A stretch of 64,000 nt of DNA from the NCBI GenBank assembly GCA_950295325.1, contig OX485803.1, forward strand, positions 68,713,554 to 68,777,553. Reading direction: 5' to 3'. This stretch comes from Polytrichum commune. Lineage: Eukaryota > Streptophyta > Polytrichopsida > Polytrichales > Polytrichaceae. The number at the start of each line of letters is the position of its first letter. The stretch's first letter is position 1. The translations under genes and the position numbers were made by a program. Shown in pieces: positions 33,722-43,685 of the stretch. The notes below the pieces were generated by a model that was not told the DNA's origin, searched no databases, and saw only the letters and a program-made list of their open reading frames with translations.

Positions 33722-35796
33722 CTCGTGTGCACATGTTCTCAATATGGAATGGTCTAATTCTAATGCACTAAATGCAGAGTTGTCTAACCCCAGTGCACAT
33801 GTTGTCAATCCAGTCCATCTATCTTCAACTAGGAGTTGTCTAGCTCCCATCATCCTCTGCTTACACACTGGCACATGTGTTTAGAATATTCAATCATCCA
33901 TCAATATTTCTAGTTACTTTACAAACACAAAAAATACTTTTAAAGTGAAAACGTGACACGGAGTACTCAACTCCTTATTATAAAAATAATAATTGCATAT
34001 TGGCCCTACGGCCTCCTAGCCAAAATGAAGATGGAAATTGGCATGGATGACTATCATTGCCAACAAAAAAAATTTACCAAAAAAAATTATAGTGTTGTGA
34101 GTTGTATGAACAACGAATTGGCAATAGGTCTAATGTCCCTCCCATGACAAGGCTCGGTCTTCCTTTGGCTCGCTACGTAGATTGTAAGACATTGGAACAT
34201 GGGATCATATAAGAATAAGTTTGAGCATGGCATATTGACATTGGGTGTAGCGTTTTAAGATTGTGTAGACATGATATCCATATATGCTTGATTGACATGG
34301 TTTCTTATTCATGAAAACTTTTGCCACGTTGTACATACTTAAGTTACTTGAAATACACCTTGAAAGCCAAATTGCATTAAAATTTATTTTAAATTGATTT
34401 TTATGCTTAAAACTCAATTCTTATTTGTTCTCGTGTTCTGAGATTTCCAATCACACATTCAATCATGGAGTGTTTACATTTACCAACGATGTGTTCCTGA
34501 TGGTGGATTAGCATTTTCCCAATGACATGTTCCTAATGGCACGTTATCATGTTCCCACTTGTTCATTCACACATTCCCAATGTTGTGTTCCCATTGATAC
34601 ATTGCCACATTCATGATGGAGCCCAAGGAGTGCATTGTTCAAGTATTGTAAATATACACGTGCGTGCACAAAAGGGGTATTATTTAGAACAAGCATGTAC
34701 AAAATGTATGTACAAGAGACATATTGCTATTAAGCATGAAGTAGATATACATGAGGCTGGAGATAAGGCTATAGAAAAATATATGTAAAGTACGGGTTTA
34801 CGCGTTTACGCGTTCAAGTCAGACATGGACCAAGAATCATGCGTATTTTCATCCACTAAGTAACGACCTTATTTGGAGTTATGATCTCACAAATCATATT
34901 ATGGTAGAATTGGATACGGTTATTGCTTTGGCCAATTTGACGTATGATGTTGAAACAGACACGTACGAACTTCATCCAAGTGATGAAAAAGTCTTTAACG
35001 ACTTTATAACTAAAAATCCATGATTTGATATTATACATATAATAAGGCCATATTTTTGCATTTCCAGACATTTGTACACATGTTATATACAATTTTTGTA
35101 TTTGTTTTGGGACCCTAGTGTACGTATGGAAATGTATTTTGAAGCAATGAGATTTGTAAGTATATTGCTTGATTTTAGCAAAAATAAAATGTATACAGGG
35201 GTGTTTTAATAAAGGGCATGCACGCACGTGATTCTTGGTTTTAATGAATAGTGCACTCCCTGAGTGATGGAGTAACTTCTTGTTCCCTAGTTCATAATGA
35301 TATACCTTTCTCATTTATTCCAAGTTTGGGACTTCTAGAACTCCCAAAATTGCTATTATTGCATTATGAAAGGTGTAACTTACCAAGGGTGCTTCAAACC
35401 CAAGACCTAGACATGGATCCCATGGGAATGTTGTCATATATGACCCTAAATGCATTTAGAGTCATATATGACCCCAAGTGAGCTAAGGTCTTTCATTTTG
35501 TGACCTTAATTTAATCATACAATCCAAAGAAATTCACAAAAGTTGGATGTTCAAGAGTCATAGTTACTTCACACTTTGGATATCATTCAAATGGTTGCCC
35601 ATGGGATTTTTTCTAGTGGCGACCATGTTGTGTCTTTGGGGCATCCTCAAGCCCAAGCGGGTAGTTATTGGAATACCTCCCAATGATGGCGCATCACATG
35701 GAACATGTCCTCCAATTATGGGCAAATGGATAATAGGGTTTGGAATTTGGGCTTAGGCTTTGGGAAATGTCTACTTGGCCCCAACATTATCATAGC
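33722..35796. other. LTR tail and non-genic stretch
   Basis: The first about 170 bp completes the split LTR. After that no gene is seen. ACCAAGAATCA at 34830-34840 recurs inverted near 35230, which may mark a small TIR element of about 410 bp. CAATG / CACATTC-type repeats occur at 34490-34620. At 35762-35785, 24 bp matches the LTR/leader junction of the chromovirus in opposite orientation. Confidence 0.4.
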
Positions 35797-36022
35797 CAGT
35801 GAAAGGGAATTTTTTTGGGCATAATCGGTTGAGATCCTAGTGTTTGCAAGTCCAACCGGTTACGTGTTGACATCCTTCGGTTTTGCTTTATTAAAGCAGG
35901 GTATATTCTATAAATTCCTCTAAAATGATCGATAACTTTCCTGCAGTCTTGAACTTCAACCGGTTATTTCTCAAACTCAACCAGTTCATGTGTAACTAAC
36001 TGCCAGTTCTCCCCGATCATGG
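35797..36022 (-). mobile_element. hAT-type MITE, copy 3 (226 bp, reverse)
   Basis: Starts CAGTGAAAGGGAATTTTTTT and ends GTTCTCCCCGATCATGG. Flanking 8-mers are ATCATAGC (35789-35796) and ATCATAAC (36023-36030), differing at one base. The interior matches the other copies along its whole length. Confidence 0.85.
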
Positions 36023-37528
36023 ATCATAACTTGTTAAGGACGCAGGACTGTACTTTGCATCATCACCATTGTCAAGTTAGGAGCTGCACATGTCCTGACT
36101 CGGTTTTCCAACACGGCTTTTTAAGTCAGGCATTGCTTTTTTACAATGCATATATATCCTATCCTACAGCACTTGGCACTGCACATCGATCAGTTCACCT
36201 CCCTTAGCATAAAATCCCGTCTGTTGCAGCAAAAACATGTTGACCAGTGTGAAGAGTGTCAGAGGGTGGATATGAGGAGTAAGTTGCGGTGGTGATGAGC
36301 CTGTGCAAGATGTGCCATGATCCCTGACTCACCCCACAGCTTGTCAGCTTGCATCCAATCCTCACATGGACTTTGCGTTCGTCTCCTGCCTATGTCGAAT
36401 CTCGACAAGGTGTCAAGCATCTCCACTGATCCATGGTTTAGTGTACGTGGATGAATAGTGTGGAGGAAATTACTTGTGCAGGTGATACATGGAAGTTATT
36501 GATTCACCATATGTTTTTCATGAATTGAGCATGTTGTTAGTGGATCTCTAGATCTAGGCACCATCAATCAACAAATGTGAACTCAATATACAATACTTTG
36601 GTGGGGTTTTGGATGAATTGAGCTCCTTATTAACTATTTGAAATAAAATTGGAGGCTTACCGTTGCGAGAAGATGGGACACGTTGTATTGAGAAAAAGAG
36701 GTGTCACCTCTCTAATGGCAAACATGATTTCATAGACAATGCTATTAATGAATCAACATGCAAGTCCTCAAAAGTAAAGTGACTTACTCTTCTTGTATGT
36801 CAATAGTAGAAGTAGACTAAGAAAAATAAATTTCATATTTCAAATGCGATGATTTGTGGAGCTGAATAATTTTCATATTTCACGTTGAAATAGCTAAAAT
36901 AACAACATCTAGACCACATATTGTTTCGGTGCTTTTATCTTGGATGAACGAGGGAACACTTGTATGCAATAATCCCTCTCTCCCACATTAGTAACTTGGG
37001 AAGGTGACTCACAATCATTAATAAATGTGTAAATAGAAATTTGGAAGACAAAAACATTATTCAGTTGGTATCGTTCGTTTCATTCTAATAATATCAATCA
37101 CATTGCTTCAACCGAGTTTATCAAGTTGAATTTGCTATGATGAGAGGATAAATAAAGTATATAATTCTGAATAGATTTTGGCTTATTCCCAATTGCACCC
37201 AATGTATAGACATAGTTGAATAATGTTATGGAGGGGAAATTAATAAGAAGATCTCTACACTAAACAAAGATAGAACATTGCTTCATGGACATTCAATAAT
37301 AAACATGAAATCTAGTGAGTAAGCTTGAATGAGTAGCCGAAAATGTAACAAGATGATCTTCACGGACCTTTTGTATGAGAAGGACATGACACAACTCCCA
37401 TATTGTAAGGAAGAAAAATAACTAAACACTATGCATCCATGTTTGCATACCCATGACACAAAAGTTTTTATTGTCGAGGGGCCTTGTCAAAAGTACCCCT
37501 CCTCCTACTTAGTGTCATTTGTTCACTA
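36023..37528. other. Non-genic stretch
   Basis: No ORF with recognisable motifs, no clear repeat and no RNA gene seen. Confidence 0.3.
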
Positions 37529-37897
37529 CAATGAACAAGGAGAATTGACTCCTAGTTACAGATGAACCGGTTGAACTTGAGAAATAATTGGTTCAAATTC
37601 ATGAAACTTACTAATCAATTTAGAGGAATTTAGATTATATTCTTCAATCTAATAAAAAAGAGACCAAAAAATATGAACATGTAACATAACACTACTCAAC
37701 GTTCAACTCTCATTCTTTAGGCCCTCACAATATAACAGTCATATGCTCGAAAAATTACACAAGGAGACTCGTATTCAAACTACACTCCCAAACATCCCAC
37801 TATTACATTACGAAGGCCCACATCATTGAGCGATGTATGAACCGGTTGAAATTGGAATCACTAGGATCTCGACCGATTATGCTCGAAAATATCCTAG
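37529..37897 (+). mobile_element. hAT-type MITE, copy 4, split by an insert
   Basis: The left part (37529 to about 37686) starts CAATGAACAAGGAGAA and follows the family to ACATGTAAC. The family text resumes at about 37827 with GAACCGGTTGAAATTG and runs through CTCGACCGATTATGCTCG to about 37897. Between them is about 140 bp of unrelated sequence. The right terminal repeat is eroded, and no target duplication is clear. Confidence 0.7.
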
Positions 37898-39388
37898 GTT
37901 CGGCATGAAGAGTGGTTTGAGAATCACGGACATGGTTTTATTGTATGGAATCGGAGGCCGTCGGTGATAGATAAGGCAGCAGGTCCAACAACCTCCAATG
38001 CCATCAATAATGACCTCCTTTCTTGGAATCATACTAGGTCTACCTTTGACATTTTACCGATCCACGGTCCCAACAAATACAAGAGTCTTTACTCTACCAT
38101 CACCATAATGAAATGTTGAGACCCTCAATGCATATACAATATACACATCGTACATCGATAGCTGGTTCGCATTAAACCATTCTACGTAACACATACAATT
38201 TTTCGGAGGGGAGTTTCTGGCATGTTCTGTCACTTTCCAAATTATTCATCTATCATAACTTGCATAACAAAATGAAGGCATTTATCATTACTACAAGATT
38301 ATGCAGACAAATGTGAAGTTCTCTTAAATTATCTCATATTCAGGAAAATCAGGGATTCAAACAATCTAGCACTTCCATAAGTAACATTGTGTTTTGAAGT
38401 CTATATATCCAAGAGATAAGACATATTTAAGTTGACTTGTCCAGATGATCTAGGAGGAATATTTTATCAACATAATCTTGGAGCCCAACTGCGCATAGAA
38501 TAAGAGACTATTTTGGGTAGTGTTAAAATTAAGAAAAGCTATCATGTCAAGTAATCTGCAAGTTCCAAAAAGATTTGCAAGGTTTCGAGCACATAAACGA
38601 GGTATACAGGTAACTAGGGACTTTACCTTGAGTTTAAATATCCCACATGCACTGCGGGGACACTACTCCACTTCACTTGTATAACTCAAAGGATAAGACA
38701 TTTCTCTAAATTCTCACAAAATGATCAATATAAATTAGTATGTAATATTACTCAACACTAAGATGTTGCACCCACAATGTCAAGAATTTTGGAGTTTTTA
38801 ATAGAATATTTCATGTTTATGTTGGGCCGCCCTTGTAAAATTAACAATTCTCAACTTGAGTACCATCTTATTTACAAGAGGGAATTGATAGTTGAGCTCG
38901 GAACCGATAATTATTATTTCACATAATACAACTTTTAGTAAATTATAACGCAATTTATGAGTATACCAAGGCCCCACATGTGTTTGATTTCCGGCCGTGC
39001 ATGATGGTAGCCGTATAGGCCATCACTAGTTTGGGTTGGGAATCACTAAGTTGTGATTCAAGGCTAGGTAATCATAGTTGATTAGGTTGCCCGTTAAGTA
39101 AAGGGTGCAAACCCTAGCCTCTATGTTAAGTTATCTATGTAATGAAATGAAATTGATTGTGAAGTTTGGGATTTCAAAAGGCTTATGTGGCAAAAATGCT
39201 ACTTTCCGAGAGTAACAAATAATAGCGAACTCCATAAGATATAGGTTGGAATTAACTTGGTGGTGCAATCGGATGGAGAACTTGAGGTTGCTTGGTGCTA
39301 TATCTTGAATAGGAATTGAAATCTACCTCTAATGAAGTTTTGTAGAGGAGACTATAGCACAAAAAGTGCCTTGTTTTCAACTACCTTA
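37898..39388. other. Non-genic stretch
   Basis: AT-rich, with no supported gene, repeat or RNA. Confidence 0.3.
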
Positions 39389-39805
39389 GAGCATCCCCAG
39401 GAGAGATAGTAAGCAACCCGCCAAAAATAATATATTATATGGTGTTTAGGAGCCCTCCATCTTGGGCGGGGCCGCTCATCTTGAGTCAGAGCCCACCAAA
39501 GCCTAGGCATACCCCCGGTATAATTAGGAAGCAATCAATAAGACAACGACACCTATTATCTGACATGGGATAAAGTAGGATATCGGAGTATCTGATATTA
39601 AAGTAATCTTTTGGCGGGCCGGAGGAGGGTCGCCATATGAACCATTTATGGCGTTGGAAGGCCTTTACTATACCCGGGCCGCTTCTAAATTATGCCGGAC
39701 CGGACATTGGTGGGGCTCAATTTATGCCGGTACCGCCACCTAAGAACCCGGGATGCCCCATTTTTGGCGTTGGCATGCCCTATGGCGAGGCTGCTGGGGA
39801 CGCTC
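39389..39805. mobile_element. PIF/Harbinger-like MITE with GAGCATCCCCAGGAG ends (417 bp)
   Basis: The left end is GAGCATCCCCAGGAG and the right end is the complement of GAGCGTCCCCAGCAG. TTA is present on both sides (39386-39388 and 39806-39808), a 3-bp duplication of the PIF/Harbinger type. The interior is GC-rich compared with its surroundings (GGCGGGCCGG, CCCGGGCCGC). There is no coding capacity. Confidence 0.8.
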
Positions 39806-40740
39806 TTATAGGGACACAAGTGGCATAATTGATTTACACGGGGATCATTGGGATAGTTGGCCACTAGCCAAATTATTTTCATGGAGAGTTGTGATTTGAG
39901 GTGTAGGGTGGGTGTCAATGGATGCTCCAAGTACGATTCACATTCATAGTCGAGAAAGTCCTTGAGGTGAAGGTAAATTAATTGCTTTCATGTGAGGTGC
40001 AAATAATTCCACTCTTTAGCAAGAAAAACATGCTTGAGAGTATCAAATGTGTTTTGTAGTGGTATTGGCATGTCATGGGAGTCAGGAAGTAGTTTGCTTG
40101 AATATCTAACCAAGAGGAGGGTAGGTGGGCAAGTTGTTGTTGGAAATATGTAATTAGCTAAAGTACGTCCAATTTAAAGGGAGTTTCTTCAAATTATGCC
40201 AACAATATGCATTAGGATGACTAGTGTCACATTTTGACGTGAGTTATCATAGGTCATCATATGTATGATTATTTTCAAATCTCTCTCTCTCTCTCCCCCC
40301 CCCCTCCAACCCCCAAAGATCTTTGCACTATATGCAAGGTTGGAAGCACCAATTTAAGCTTTGATTTTCCAACATGTGACCCCAACTATTGCGTATTAAG
40401 TTTCCTCAAGGTGGCCATCAAAGTTTTCATAGATACAATTCATTGCCTTTTGCTTGATGGCTTAAAGTGGTGATACAAGTATTGATTTGCATAATGAATC
40501 GCCTTGGACGGTTTTTTGAGAACAAATTGACTCAAAATAAAGACATTGTTTTTAAAACTATATTCTAAAACAACCACCTTAGTATATTTTTTATTGGTTA
40601 CCGAACATGGACCCTAGACCTACTTATCACCTATGATAAACACCATGATTGACATATGTGTTCCCATGCTTGAACAAAACAAAAAATGTCCATTGATATC
40701 CTTAACTTGGAGACTTGCAAAATGCCCCAACAATGTTTGT

Positions 40741-40789
<49 letters not shown>

Positions 40790-40856
40790 TTTCAATGCTT
40801 TATGCAAAGCTTGAACTTCCTCTTTTCAGAGGCTTAATCCTTCAACATCTTCCTCA
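39806..40856. repeat. Non-genic stretch with microsatellites
   Basis: No gene. A CT run followed by a C run lies at 40281-40304, and a (GA)n tract of about 42 bp lies at 40743-40784. Confidence 0.6.
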
Positions 40857-41560
40857 TTGCTTTGCAAGGGTGGGTGGGTGGGAACCCTCTTACCACTCAG
40901 TCTTTCAAACCATGCCTTTCCTATACAATACCTTAATGCTAACAATGCATAATGCATAGTGTTTGTATCCATGCCTAATTGTATGTAACCAACATAAACA
41001 TGCTACTTCATGTCATACTGTGCCTCATAAGTATTTGTATTATACTTAGGGTTTCAGTATTCATATATTGTTCATAAGTACTGATAACAAACTGTGGATG
41101 ACAATTCCATACCTTGGTAGATTTAATCACCTATCCTCATGCCTTGCTCCAACATATAAGTAACCTATCTACTATACATATGGAATACATACCAGGGTAT
41201 ATGCCTAGTAGTCTTAACCAAAAGAAATGCATAATATGTCATAGTCACAATACATCATTGTATTGAGAGTGTGAAGGGTCTGCCTTACCTATGCCCATGC
41301 AACCAACCAACAAATAATTGAGGATTAGTTACGCACACGAGGTAAATAACAGCAGAACCCAGTTGTTATCCATGTCGCACACATAAAACTTACATCAAAT
41401 GCATAATAGTACTTCAAATGGTAACACTCATTACACAATGTCAAATGGGTGTTCAAACCTGTTCCTTAGCCATGAGTGTATCACCACAAGTAGAATACTC
41501 CGCTTGGTGAATAGCTCTAGTATCCTCTTCTTAACACACGTATCTAGTATCCCAGTAAGT
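40857..41560. repeat. Dispersed repeat, second copy (partner of 1445-2140)
   Basis: Direct, diverged match to the segment after the PME pseudogene: GCAAGGGTGGGTGGGTGGG at 40865, TGCC(T/C)(T/C)ACCT(A/G)TGCCCATG near 41283, CACGAGGTAAATAACA at 41336. No coding frame. Confidence 0.6.
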
Positions 41561-42895
41561 GTGCACTAAGTTACCGCACCAAGCTCTTGTGTGAATGGTA
41601 AAAAAGAGCCTCTTTTAGGGTTTGAGGGTTTATATTGAAGATCTTACCTGTGGTAAGTTCTGTCAACCCTAAGTTCACCATGGGTTAAAAACGTGCTTCA
41701 CGTCCTTAGCCCTGGTTACTTTGTTCCATTCATCCATACTCATGAAAACTTAGTTCACATGGTAATTACATTTGCTTTCCATGTGTATATAAGATATATT
41801 TCATGACTCATCGTCCTTTCTATTATTATAATAATAATAAAAAATGAAGTATTTGCAAGGTGTATAAAGTGAAGGTTCATGGTCCTAGAGCGAACACTTG
41901 GTTTAAAGCAAGAACTAGAGAGAGAGAGAGAGAGAGAGCGCTTGCATTACCCACAAAAGCTCTCTTTGCAGATTTTATTTCATTTTTTGTTTTACGTGTA
42001 TCTACATATTGGATGCATAATGAAGGATGAAGATTGTCATATGATTTTTGTTTATTTTATCCAAATTTGAAGTTGGTGATGAGTTGTAAAAAAGTCCTAA
42101 AAGTTGGGGTTAGATCACAAAGAAGGTGCTAATATGATAAATGTGTTGGCTGGATACATGACATTTGATGAGAAGTTGGTTGTTCGGCCCTCTTTTTTTC
42201 CAAGTTTTAATTTTTGGTGTAATCTAACCTCACGAAGCCAAAAAAAGAAGACATGATCTCCTAGATTAATCATGAGTACATGATTCCAAATTTAACATCA
42301 CCATTGCTTACTTTGGACTACAATACGCCGAGATTGAAAAAATATCAACGAATGGAGCCATGGAAGGTTAAAAATGCAGGCCACAGGAAGTAGTGACATG
42401 TCCTTTTGCATTCAAGACGTTTCGGCACAAATAATGGTGGTGTGCGAGATCAGCCGGTGTGGAACTTGCACCTCAAAAGTGTAAAGTGTGGAAATGAATT
42501 GCATGGAACAACTAGTCTTATTCTAGCTTAGGAGTTGACAGGTGATAAGTTAGGGCCTACTAGGCCAGTGGAAAAATGTAGTAGACTCTAGACCCACCCA
42601 CACACAGGTCAGTGTAGGGTTGTACCCGAAATGTACCCATGTCTTACATTATAGCACGTCCTCCAGATTATTTCGCCCCTGACTCATCACCTTACATCGG
42701 CTAGAAAGCTAGCCGGCCACGCCCCAAGCTCAGAGTCATCAATATCATCCGGATTTGCGTCACCCGGCACTGTTGCTGCAGATCATCACATTAACTTATG
42801 GTGTTGTTAATAGCATCTCACACCGGGGGGTGCTGCTGATCGCATCACACGAGTACCCATATTTCTCACATTTCTCACATTTCTCACATCGGCTA
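41561..42895. other. Non-genic stretch upstream of the PME promoter
   Basis: No gene seen. A short GA microsatellite occurs at 41919-41938. The last part (42700-42895) becomes GC-richer and ends in three tandem TTTCTCACAT-like units (about 42862-42890). Confidence 0.35.
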
Positions 42896-43065
42896 TTATA
42901 GATAGATGGATTCCTGACGAGCCCTACGCCTGCCAGGTTTCGCGCAGCATCGGGGCGGTAAGAAAGTTAGTGTGTGGCGAGCTCCAGAGATATCCTGCCA
43001 CCCTGCTGTTGCTGGTGATGAAGCACGAGGATCACGATTACGCACAGATTGACAGAACCGGAGAG

Positions 43066-43073
43066 TATTTATA
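43066..43073 (+). promoter_or_regulatory. Candidate TATA box for the PME gene
   Basis: TATTTATA lies in a near-palindromic GAGTATTTATACTC about 615 bp upstream of the start codon, at the onset of a GC-richer leader. Between it and the start, the motif TTTGA(G/A)AGTGGTCTGGAGAAC occurs twice, near 43415 and 43586. The transcription start is not visible from sequence alone. Confidence 0.3.
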
Positions 43074-43685
43074 CTCGCTGGGAAGGTGGTGAGTAGCAAG
43101 CGTTGGAGTGGGTTTTCCGGTCGGTGGTGTGAAGTGTGGAGCTCGGATTCAGGGTTCTGTGTCGAGAGGATTCGAGCATTCATATTGGGTTGGCAGGTTA
43201 GGCCCGGAGGTTGTGTTTGAGGATCGACTTGAGGTGTTTGTTTCTCTTCGGTGGAGGGAGCGAGCGGCATTGCGTCAGAGGCCTGTTTGGGTGAGTTTGG
43301 AAGAAATCGATGAGATTGATGGTTTAGGTCGGTTGTGTGACCTTTGCAATTGAAAAGGTTGTGTGTAGGAGTGCTGGTGGTGAGCGCTAGAAGGTTTGAG
43401 TTTGTGGCAGTGTTTGAGAGTGGTCTGGAGAACTGCAGTATTGGAGGTTTGAGGGGTAGGAGGTGAGGTGTCAAGGATTTTGAATTTATGGCATTGATGG
43501 TTAGGTGTGTTTGTGGCATTTTGAATTGGAAAGTGCGGGGTAGGACTAACGCAAGAAGCTTTGGGTTTTTGGTATTTCGCAGGGTTTGAAAGTGGTCTGG
43601 AGAACGGCGTGAAGTCGGGGGAGAATTGATGTTAGGGTAGGAGTAATTTGTGGCATTCTGTGAGTTCCTGGAGAGGATATCAGCC

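Larger units (their letters stand above)
31243..33890 (-). mobile_element. Second Ty3/gypsy element: gag, primer binding site and LTR, truncated
   Basis: Minus-strand order is LTR (33.9-32.0 kb, split by another insertion), primer binding site, then gag down to about 31320. It abuts the 5' LTR of the first chromovirus. Pol is absent, so it is truncated or was interrupted. The outer border near 33.89 kb is approximate. Confidence 0.65.

Noticed and set aside
40743-40784. (GA)n tract inside an ORF at 40633-40959
   Set aside because: The ORF runs through a microsatellite, has no motifs and is not supported as coding.
43650-43685. Extending the PME start upstream to 43650
   Set aside because: The codon at 43650 is GTG, not ATG. 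The ATG at 43686 has strong context and gives the normal short cytosolic segment before the anchor.
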